A DNA stretch of 64,000 nt from Limnoperna fortunei (lineage: Eukaryota > Mollusca > Bivalvia > Mytilida > Modiolidae): assembly GCA_944474755.1 (NCBI GenBank), contig OX104113.1:51537644-51601643 (forward strand). Direction: 5' to 3'. This document shows, piece after piece, positions 39,701 through 51,700 of this stretch. Positions within the stretch are counted from its first letter, which is position 1. Each line of letters opens with the position of its first letter. Both the position numbers and the translations under genes were made by a program. The notes beneath the pieces were generated by a model. It saw only the letters and a list, made by a program, of their open reading frames with translations, did no database searches and was not told the DNA's origin.

Positions 39701-42700
39701 AAGTGACATGTCGCTGGTTTTTTTTAAAAGTTCACTGCAAACAAAAATATGATAAGGGGTCGTCCATAATTGTCAACCATTTTCATAAGTGTGCAAACCG
39801 CACACTTGAGGGAGGGGGTTAAAAATTTCGACATTTTTGTGTACCCTTTTTTTTTTAACTTCAGAAATTTTTCGTTTCCATGGAGTTTTGTTTTTATATT
39901 AGTTTAATGGTTGATGTACACTTTTTGATGGGGGGGGGGGGGGGGGGGGGAGGTCTCAAAAAGTGTGCTTTTTGCACACTTGTGAAAATGGTTGACAATT
40001 ATTAAGCAAGACAAGATCTTTTAAAAAAGAGCTCGATAGCATCATACATTTGTATATATTAAACAACCAGAATTAAGAAGAATGCATTTTTTGTTGTGAA
40101 TACTCTGGAAACACAAGATAAGATAAAGAAATCCTAAATTTGATCTGTTTGTTTTCTTTAACAAATCTTCGTGTCATATATAGCTATTGAACAGCTGAGA
40201 ATAACCACAACTATTACATTTTAAACAGATATATCGTGTCTGGGAGGGGTATTTTTCACAAATACCCCTGCCAGACATGATTGATCTGTTTAATTACAAA
40301 GAATATAATGATTTTAAAGAGTGATGAAACTAGACTATTTGCGTTCTGTTTTTATACCCTGGCTTCAAAGAAGAGGGGATATACTGCTTTACCCTTGTCT
40401 CACCGTCTGTCTGTCTGTTCCTCTTTCCGTCTGTCAGTCCCAGTTTTCTAAGCAACTATAGCCTGCAGAAGCCTGATATTTTGCATATTGCTTTATCCTA
40501 TAGTACAATATTGTGTATTGGGATTTCATGCTGCTTGGTCATCTACTTCCTGCTTACCGAATACTTTTTAGCAGGGGGTATCACTGGTGAGCATGAGCTA
40601 ATGCTCACCAGTGATACCCCTGCTAAAAAGTATTCGGTAAGCATTGATTCGATCCAAATCAATTTTTGGGGGATAATTATATGCGATATTTTTTAGCAAA
40701 TACCATGGCACAGAGGGTAATTTTTTGCAGAATACCCTGGTAATGACAAAATCAATGCAAATTTCCCTCCCATCTGTAGAAATTAGGAAATGTGTAAAAA
40801 ATACACTGTCTTTTGACCAATTAGTAGCCAGCATTTTTATATGAGGTGTAATTATAATAATATCCAAAGAGGATAATAGGATTTTGGCAAGTATATTATC
40901 TTCAGTACACTGAGGCAGTTTTAAAGCAGATGTCTGATAGGTTTTGTAACTCGATATTGCTTCAAAAACATTTTCTCATTATAAACACTCTTATCCATTT
41001 TATTATTATTTTTTTTTTTTTGTAAAATATGCACAAATTTGCATAAACATGTCCGGTGACATAGGGTTATTAATGGACTTCTAATTCGCTATAAATACTA
41101 TAACAAAAATAAAAGTAAAAGAAATTTAATGACCAAAAATATGTAAAACTTCTTTCTAGGAAAACAAGGAAGAGCTCCGTGAAACAGTGAATCAAATAAT
41201 ATCGGCCAGTGATGCTTTGCAGCAGCAGTTGTCTTCTTTGTCAGAGGGTAATACATTTTACTTATTTGAACAGACAGAATCATAAGTATATGCATTTGCA
41301 TTTTAGTCTTTATTATCATTTTAAAGCTTCTTCTGATTAGGATAATTGTCTGAAGACAGTTTTCTCTCAGTTACTGTGCAACAAGGACTATATGAATAAG
41401 CCTTTTGCTGAAAAGAATATTAAGAAAGTTTTTATGTGAATGCAGCATTTCTTGCAGTCATTTCGACTTGAAACATCACTGTATCTATAACTTATTTATA
41501 TTTTGACCTGTATTTTTAGCTTCCTCTCAATTGGATAACCTCATATTTGAATTGGAACAGAAACCAGTTCCCTCAGCACAAGATATGGAATTATGGAAAT
41601 CAACAGTACAAGAGGTCAAATTTAAAGAACAAGGTAAATCTCCCTTCTAATAAATTACTTATTTCTCGTACAATCCATAGTCAGGCTTTCTGTATTATAA
41701 CATGACAACCTCTCAGTTAAACTACCTCTCCATCTGCCCCTCAGGGAGATGCAGAGAAGCTTTGTTTTTCTAGCTTTGGGAACCCTAATCAGTAACCAGC
41801 TTTTTAGAGTAGAAATATAGAATCTAGAAACATCGCAGATCTTATACTATGCAGAAATGTTAAATAAACAATATTTGCAAAAGATAAAGAGTTTAGGAAA
41901 GCTTCATTATTAGGTGAAATAGTGTTTCTTGTTGCCCACCCAACTTTACCCTATAGTCAGATTGTTCTGTTTCAACTAATCGGTAAGTGCTGGATATGTG
42001 CTGAAATTGAGCACTGAAAATAACTGAAAATTCCAATAAAAATATCTGGGTTCCTAGAGTATGCACTCACATAAACATCTGTTTATATACTGATATGTAC
42101 ATGGTTTCTACAGAAGATACTATAAAGAAAGGTTCCAATAAATTTCTTTCTACCCAGTATTGATTAAGAATTTTTAATTGACTACCAATTAGAGCAATTT
42201 AAAAGTGTGTTTTTTTCTAGCTCAGGAAATTTATTGGTTTGTTCTTAATTTTCAGAGTTGAAAGGTATAAAAGATGGCCTTCAGCAGCTTATAAGGTAAT
42301 ATTTTAAGTGTATTTTTTTTTCTTTTCATTATTAAATTCCACTGTTTCATTTTCATTACTTTTACATCAGTTCTTATAACTGATCTGGTTTTATTCTGGG
42401 TAGAAGATGGACAATGATGGATGTGTTAAAAAAGATTTTAATTTCATTCTTTGTAGCAGAATTGCATTATGAAATGCAATTTTACTGAATATATTGTATT
42501 TTGTACACATACATGGGCTGTAACTGTTTTCTCTTTTGAGATAGGCTTTTGATATTTGGCATATTGAGAGATCATTTCAAGGTGATGTGTTGCATAACAT
42601 TTTTGGTGACCTTTGATCTAGAGTTTGCATTATTGCTTTTTTCTCTTTTGAGAAAGTCTTTTGATATTTGGAATGTGGGTATTTCATTTCAAGGCAACAT

Positions 42701-45700
42701 GTTACATATCATTGTTGGTGACCTTTGACCTTAAATTTGCATCTGGACTTGAACTTTTGTCTCTTGAGGTAGGGTTAGGATATTAGACATGTTGGTAGAT
42801 CTTTTCAAGGCAGTGTGTTGCATACCATGATTGATGATCATTAACCTTGAATTTGGTGTGTGGACTTGAACATTTGTCTATTTCTAATCACAACCTATTG
42901 TCCGTGGGCCAACAGAGATAGATACCATCTCACTGATATCTAGTTTAACACATGTAGTTTAAATACAGAAACCATAATATAAAGTATTAAAAAGTATTAT
43001 AGTCCTTATTGGACAACAAGGCTTCAGTGGCTGAGTGGTTAAGGTAGTAAGTCATACTCCATTGATCATATTGTGTTTCAGCACTTTGTTAGCTTGTTCG
43101 AGTCTCACTGCGATCGAGTTTTGCTTGACCCTAGTCTTAATTGACTGTTTTTCTAACGAAGGCCAAGGGTCTTCTCCTGGTACTCAATAAAAAATGGACG
43201 CCATGATATAGCTGAAAATTTACTGAAAGTGGTGCTAAAACACTGTTCAAACAAACTTACTAGACTTATTGTGTCAACACCATATTCTCTAGTGTTCGTT
43301 AAAAAACTCACTACTCCTTATGTTTTTTTCCTTTCTGGGTGATTATATGCAGTTTGCCATGGTGACAAATTACATGCTTTAGGATCAACACCAATAGTAC
43401 AAAAAATATTAGCAGATTCAAATTATTTACTTTCAACTCAACATCTGACAAACATGACATGTGAAAATGCAATATGAGAAAAAAAAGAGTATGCTAGCAG
43501 TTTCCTCAATAATATCTGGAAATATATTTAATGATATTTTTACCTGGATTTTTCCACAATGTTTTTTCAACTTCGTAATTTTTTGTCACTTTTCCAAACT
43601 AGCTCCTGAAGTAGTAGATTGGTAAAGAAATCTTAAGTATTAAAGAAGTTATAGTTGTATCATCGTTGTAAACTGTGTTTAATCTTCAAGCAAGAAAGAA
43701 ACATAGGGAGAACACTTATATGCCAATGTGGTGTTGACACAATTAGTCCAGTAAGTTTCATGGTTAGATATGGAAATAATCGTATTATATATGTAGTAAT
43801 ATATGTAATCATGCTTTGATGTTATACAGGGAAAAATCAGAATTTGAGATGGAAAAGTTGCAGCTCGAAAAAGAAGAAAACGCTATGGATACTGAAGAAG
43901 CCACAGATGAAAATTCAGCATTACAAGCTGAAATCAATGAATTGGAGGAGAAACTTGATACTTTAGAAAGGTATTGATACTAAAAAAGTCTAACCAAATC
44001 TAGTAAAACTACATATCTAGTAACTCATTTAGGTGTTATAAATATTGACTTATATCTGGGGTCATCAAATTACCATGTTTTGAAAAAGTTTACCATGTTT
44101 ATGTTAAAATATTATGTATGGAGACGAAGCAATGCCAGAAAAAATATTGAAATAAAAAGAAGGCATAATGCAGAACGTTTACAAGTCCAAGACAGAATAT
44201 TTGGTAAACTCTGGAAAACTGAATCTCTGCTAAAAAGGATTTTAATAGCAAATATTGACTATTAAATTTGTAATAAGGTATGATAAGTTTCTTGGTCACA
44301 CAGTAGAATGCCGTTAAAATAAATGAAATCAATTTTCATGTACTTAGTTGGACATCTAATCCATGAATTTAATTAACAACCTAGCCAATTTTAATGCCTT
44401 GAAATACTTTGTCAACCTGGTAAAACTAAGTACCCAAAGAAACACGAGTGCTTCTTTAAGCTGCTACTTGACATTGTTAAATGGTGAATTAATTCAGATT
44501 GTATTTTCTGTAAGGCCTAAATTAAAAAGTTGTTTGTTTCCCCATTCCCTGACCGACCCAGAAATTGCCGCCGACTCAAAAAAATTTGTTGGTCCAAGTT
44601 CGGGATTTTTTTTTAAGCAAACCGGAAGTGTGGATCGTGTCAATTCAGGGCTCGCCACACTGGGTGAAGTGGGCGACAAAGTCGCTCTATGGCGCCTCAA
44701 AGTCGCCCGGTTATTTCCCTCAAGTTGCCAGATGGTTCACAGAAGATACTTGTATATCCAGTGTTTTCAATAAAAGCCGGCAGCCGGCAAAATCAACCGC
44801 TTATTGCCAATTTTTTGCCGGCTATTCCATTTCCGATTTCAAAAATCGGAGTTCGCAATTTTCGCGGACGAGGTCGGGATCGTCAGTCTTTGTTTTGGTA
44901 TTGCGTACTCCCGGGAACCAGTTCATATCACTTGTGCGTTTGAAAACTAGGTGAAAACATTGTTTTCATTCAAATGAGACGAAAAGACCCTGACTGTGGT
45001 GAAGTGAAGTGAAGGTTAACAGTAGCAATCCGCATCGATGAAACGATCAATTAAAGATTATTTTGGAGTCACCGCTAAGCAGAGCAAAGGTCAGAAAGAA
45101 ACTGTTGTTGAAATAAAATACAAAATTTTACATGGGCCAATGTCCATTCATCATTCACGCATTCATGTAAAAATAAAATAGTTCAAAATTAGACTTGTAG
45201 TGAATTAAATTGTATAACAGAAGTATTTATAATTATTTATTTATTACGGCATACCAGTCACTTACTCAGATCAAAATATCATGCAACTTTTGCCACTTAT
45301 TTGCCAGGCAATTTTTGTTATGAAAATTAACATAAACCTCTTTGTTTCTTTGTTCTGTTAGCTTTGAATGGAAATAAGGAAATTGTTTAAATAATCATGC
45401 TGACATTTAAAATAACACTGGTATGTTGGTCAAGGCTTTTGTCAATTTATGAAATTGGTAAGAAATAATTAAGATTCATGTCACAATTCATCAAGTTTTG
45501 CAGAAAATATAACAAATGAAAAGGATGATTTAGATACAGCTAGAGGGCTTACAACTTGATCCAAAACTGCTAATTTTCGTTTTCGGAAGGGGGGCTTTGC
45601 CCCCCTGGTCCCCCTACCAGGACGTTGCCCTGGACCCACTGGGGGCCTTGAGCGGCCCCCAGACCCCTCGCCGTAGTTATTCTTCCCCCTATTCCAATTT

Positions 45701-48700
45701 TTTTGCCTTCTATTGCAAAAGTTAATGAAAACACTGATATCTGGTCCAAATAATTCACCCATACTACCAATTTATCAGTAAATGTGTAATTCCAATAAGA
45801 AACGCCAAACAATATGCGTATTTAACATTTTTTCAAAGGATTTATGTCTTTCAACTGGATTACGCGCCATTTCTTTATTTATCGGATGTGACTAATTACC
45901 GGAAGTGAACAACGAAGAAAAGTAAAGTACAACGGCCCATAATGAAAAATCATACTTTTTTTTTATAAACAAACACTTTCAATTGGTTTCAAACATCAGT
46001 TCTTTCAAAGTGTATTTTATTTTAACAAATTTCTTTGATAAATATATGAGCTGCACTTGAAAGAATAAAGATGTATAGTAATTATTGACATCATGTTAAG
46101 TTCTGTACTAGATGGGTGTTCCTTGAAGAAATTTTGCACAACTTTGTCCAAGTGGAGGTGTGTTGAACAGAAGAATTATTTCTGGATTTAATGTTATGTT
46201 ATTTTATCTATCTTCTTTGAAAATTTTTCTCAGATAAACATGGCATGTTCATAACAAACTGTTCGAAATATTATGATATACAAGAACTTCATGAATGATG
46301 TTTACATGGTTTATGTCTACACCTATACAAATATTTTTAGTTAATCTATTTTTATTTGTGAATACCTTGTATGGCTACAAGTACTGAAGTAGATAGAAAA
46401 ATAGTTGCTGGTGTTTTGTTTTCATTGATTTTATAATGATAAAGGTTATGTGCTATTTGATATTGCATACAATGATTATAATAATGAAAAAGAAAGAAAA
46501 AAAATGAATTGCAGGCAAACAAGTCGGCTAAAAAAATGGATGAAAAGTTACCAAAATTTAATGGTTAGATCTGTAGTTATTTAAGATTTTACTTAGACAT
46601 GTATTGTAAGAAATTCTGGCATCTCTTCTCTGCAAAGAATATGTTCCTTTAGGATAAGGGGAACTGGCCAAGATCTTTGCAGTTTCACAGCTCTATTTAA
46701 ATAAGAAATAAATATACATTCCCTGGCCAGAGACCCCCTTATGATAGATATGAAAGCTAAGGTGTATCAATGGGACAATCAAATGTCACAAAAAATCACT
46801 GAAGTGTACATAGACGAGGCCTGGTCCCTCTTTAATTATTCAACAGCCCCCCCCCCCCCCCCCCCCCATCTCAAAGCACAATTTCTTGATCCATTAACTT
46901 AGAATAAGCCACAAAAAAAACCCAAAAAAACCACCTACCTACCTACCTACCCATCTTGAAAAATGTGGGTAGGGGAGTGGGGAAACAAACATTTTTTAGT
47001 TGTGGCCTAAAAGGACTAAAACTGAAAACAGAAATAAAGAAGAAAGATTGCTGTAGATAGAGGTTAAATACAGATTATTGTCATGTTTTATACTAATAGT
47101 AATTCTTTTACATATTAATTATGGTTGCATATTAGCATTAACTACTTAGTTTTTAGTTTTAGGAGGGGTAATAGTGTGTTTGTGATCATAATGTTAGGTT
47201 CACAATTAAATAGAGTATTGTAATTCAAAGTAAATTGATTATCATATCTTTTTTTTTAAATTGCTCACTTGGGCTAGTTGTACAAGTCAACAAATCTGAA
47301 CAACTGAATAAATATGTATTTGTAAGTTGATAAAAAAATTACTTTTCAGATATATAAAAAAATAATGGCCATTTTATAAGTATTTATACTGAAATTGTTC
47401 AATTGGTGATTGTGGTACTTCGATAAATTGTCTGAAAGAATAGTTTGTAACCTTGATGACTCCTTTTGAAACATTCTGTGTAAGTGTATGTACATTTATT
47501 TTCAGTCTGATTGAATGGCACATAGAGGATTATGAAGAGGATTTCATTACATTTTTATTCTACGATGATACTATGCGGTTGTCTCTTAATAAGCAAAAAG
47601 AAGCAGACAATGGCCGCTGTAAGATAGCATCAGCCCATGTAACATCATTGCTAGATAGTAAGTATGCATAAAAAGACTATAATCCTTTTTGGCAAAGTTG
47701 CACACAGTGCAAACACAGGTTATAGTTTGAATAAGTCTTGAGAGTGGGTGGGTGTTGAAAATAAGGTAAGAATTTTCACCATTAACTCAATCTTTCTACC
47801 CCAGTAAACACTTAATGTCATGATATAGCAGAAACATGGCTAAAAGTGTCGTTAAACCTCATTCAGTCAATTAAATACTTAAAGTCTGCTAATTCCATGT
47901 GCTAACTCTTAAAATATTCCTTGTTCGATAGACCCGACCGCAAATATTTTTTCAAAATTAAACAACTATTTTACAACTTTTATCCCTCACAGTGCATGGA
48001 ATGTTGTCCAGTTTTTTTTAATTTCTACTCTTTCAATTTGTAATCTTGTAAGCGCTCAAGGTAACTTTCAATTTATTCTATATACAAACAAAAATATTGA
48101 TGTAATTGTAATTTGAAAAAGGAAAACAACCGCCATGCTGTTATTGCCTTGGTTGTCATCAATTCTACAAAGAAGAAAATAGAACATAAAAATGGCCTCG
48201 AGGGGGCCTCTGTGGCCGAGTGGTCAAGGTAGTTCGTCTACTATTGATCATGTGGTCTGTCAACGCTGAGATTGCGGGTTCGATTCTCACTGCAGACAGG
48301 GTGTACTCGACTCCAATCTTAATTGACAAGGATTGCCAGTTTTTCTACCGCAGGTTGGGGGTTCTCTCCGGGTACTCCGGCTTCCTCCCCCAATAAAAAC
48401 TGGACGCCATGAAATAGCTGAAAAATTGCTGAAAGTGGCGTTAAAACACCATTCAAACAAACAAACAAACATAAAAATGAAATGACTGGATGGATGTTCA
48501 ATGTTATTTGTGGAAAAGTGAAAATAAATAAAGTAAAGGAAAAGTAATTTTTATTTACAGTCAGCATATAACTGTTGGACTTATTGACATTGTCCATATC
48601 TCTGTTTTTTTATGGCTTGCATGGGTCCAGGACTTTTTATGTAAAGTCTTGGACATTAGATCACCATTATCTATAATTCTAGATTTTATCGTTCACTTAC

Positions 48701-51700
48701 TAAAGGGAATATTAAAGTAGATACAATGAATGGGATATAACTTATTTTATGACATTTTAAACTTGTTTCCCTTAAAAGCTTCAAGATGTACAGTTTTGTA
48801 AGTCTTACATTTTATATTAGGTCTTAAATATTTCCTCCTTTTTTTTAAATGAAGATGTCTCTCGTGCTTCAAAGTTATTCATGTAGTATCTTGGATAAGA
48901 TATACAATATTGAATTGTTTAAAACATGTAATTTTACATACTTTAAAAGATGAACCAGAAATTAAAAAATATAATTCATTTATTCATTTATATGTGTTGG
49001 ATGACTTCAGGTAAGCATAGTATGTCCAATTTAGAAAGAATAAAACAATGAACATTGACGTTTTTTAATGTAACATTCATAGAAGTACATTTTCTGATTT
49101 TTAAAAAAAAGTTATTACTTGCAGTATCCTATGAGTTTTTGAAAATCAAAATAATATTATTAAAAAAAAATTATTTCGCTTGTACACCCCATTCTAAAAT
49201 AACAAAAAATCTGCAGAATAAGAAATTAAATTGGTGTGGCCTTAGTAATAAAAAGGAAATCAAAATAAACAAAAAATGTAGACCTCACTATTCAATGAAT
49301 TGAATTAACAAAAAAACAAATAGCAGAACAAATACCTGTTCATAAACTTCTGGCTTTGAACAGTATGGTTTCTGCAGTTTTGTACAGTATATATCCCAAA
49401 TCCGTAATTTTTTTTCCCAATGTGACAATATATCCATTTTCAATTTTACTCCTTTCAGTAGTTAAGAAGGAGCTATGGATTAAAAGAAAATATTACTATG
49501 CTGATAGATATTGATCCTTTGTAAAATTTGCTTTGGTGCTGTATTTTTCAGGTCATGCAAAACCTTTGCAGAAATTAATCCGTTCAATGATACTAACAAG
49601 AATAGAAGAAGTTTCCCTTTTGCAGTCTTATAACTACATATCAGAACTACCAGAGGTATTCTTTTGTAACTATGTGTTGTTTTTATTAGATATTTGAGTA
49701 CTCATCTCTGCCAAATATGGGTTTCCAAAATTACAGATATATAGCATTAGACCAACCAATAAAAACTGAATGTTAAGTTGAAATTACAAATTCATATATG
49801 ACTACCTATGACTTAGCAAAGATACCAGTCACAAGATGTTATATACTGAACATGCTTATGTAAAAGTCAGTCGGAATACAAGTCTTTTTGGGCCTTCAGA
49901 TCTGGTTTTTTCTGTTCATCCTTGTATAAGTCAGTTGATAGACAGCTATGTTGAGATCCGGGAAGAATCAAATAAACATAGTAATTTTGTAAAAATCAAT
50001 ACGACTTCTTGTTTAGTATTTGTTTTTCATGTTTTTTGAGTTAAATTGTTGGTTTGCTTGTCTGAAAGTACTTAAATTCGTGGGTATCAATTTTCGTGGT
50101 TTGGTGAAATTTTACATGTTCGTGGGTTCTTAAATTCGTGGACTTACGATTTCCGAAAATGCAAAAAGTGATGTAGCGAGCAAAATAAATGATTAGAGCA
50201 GAATCATTTTCACTGTTGATAATAAACATCAACATATAAAGAAAACAGTTTCATAACATGACGTTGTTAACGCGCCTGGTAACGAATGTAAAATTAACAA
50301 CACGCAAATCAATAGCTAATTATAAACACAGTAATGTATTAATTGATTAACTGCAATAAAAACTACTTAATTTTCTAATTGTTATCTATAGAAGCATTCT
50401 TAGCCGAAGGGCACTTGTCACTTTATGTGTTGAGTAGCAATAAATAACTGTTACAAAGGTGTAATTTAATGTCATTTGTGCGACCATCGGTATTATCACA
50501 ACATCCATTTGATATAGCGTGCCATTGATATGCACTAAAAAAGATAAAGTATAGCTTTTCTTTTAAATATTTTAATTGTTATTTTAATTTATGTTCAAAG
50601 GAGCAACCAAACTCATAATTCCGATAATAATTTGTTACTTTTTAACATCGAAAATGAACACCTCATATATCCCCACCTTGACCGGAAGTCGATGTTTCTT
50701 CGTACGCTTTACAATTAAATAATACCTACATTTAGTAAAAACACAATTCGAACATGAAACCTGTAACATAATCATTAAGATGGATTTTGAGCTGAACATA
50801 AGTAATGGATCGAACCACAAAATCATATATTACATTTACACAAATAAATGTCCGATCTTGGACATTTCCAGATCGTTGTTCCCAAGTTCGCATCTGTTAA
50901 TGAAGTTTTATTCTTCGTTGGATTTTTAATTTCGTGGTCCGAGGCCTCCACGAAAACCACGAAAATTGATACCCCACGAATAAAAAGTATTTCACAGTAA
51001 TTGAAAATGACATTGTCAGTTTTCAAGTTTCATCACTATCATTACATCTCTGTATGTATTATGTAGTACACAAAAATAAATTGATACTTTTGTAAACAGT
51101 GGTGAATACAAATGGAAATATGAAAACTGGATAAAGAAACGATTCACAAGTCAACAATCTTTATTAATGTCATAAATATACTTTATTTTTAGCATGATAA
51201 AACACATATCTGTCTGTTTTCTTCTTTATAGTTCTGCGGTCTTTGTACGGCCTTCAAACTTTGACAGGAATTCTTTGCTCCCTTGGTATGGTTCGCTTAA
51301 AAGTCGGAACCCTTCTAAAAAAACAAAAAATCCCAATTTCCAGACTTACCTGCCAGTATGTATTGGTGACCGAGTGGTTAAGGTAGTTAGTCTACTATTG
51401 ATCATGTGGCCTGTCAACACTGAGGTTGTGGGTTTGAGTCTCGCTGCAGGCAGGGTGTGGTCATCTGCAATCTTAATTGACAAAGATTGCCATTTTTCCT
51501 CTGGTACTTCAGCCTCTGCCTCCATAAAAACTGGATGACACGATATAGCCGAAAAATGGCTGAAAGTGGCATTAAATACCATTCAAACAAAACCACATGT
51601 ACTCCTGAAAATGAATATCAACAACAATAAGGGAATACAAGTAGAAAACATTTCTAAAATATATTTTGCAAAGGTTTATGGGATTGCTGAAAGTGGCATG

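Noticed and set aside
44363..44954. Overlapping open frames of 84-136 codons
   Set aside because: They lie in a dispersed repeat inside a KNL1 intron, with no recognised domain.
48213..48286. Possible tRNA gene (A and B boxes)
   Set aside because: Box spacing and flanks match the SINE head; there is no cloverleaf 3' acceptor end.
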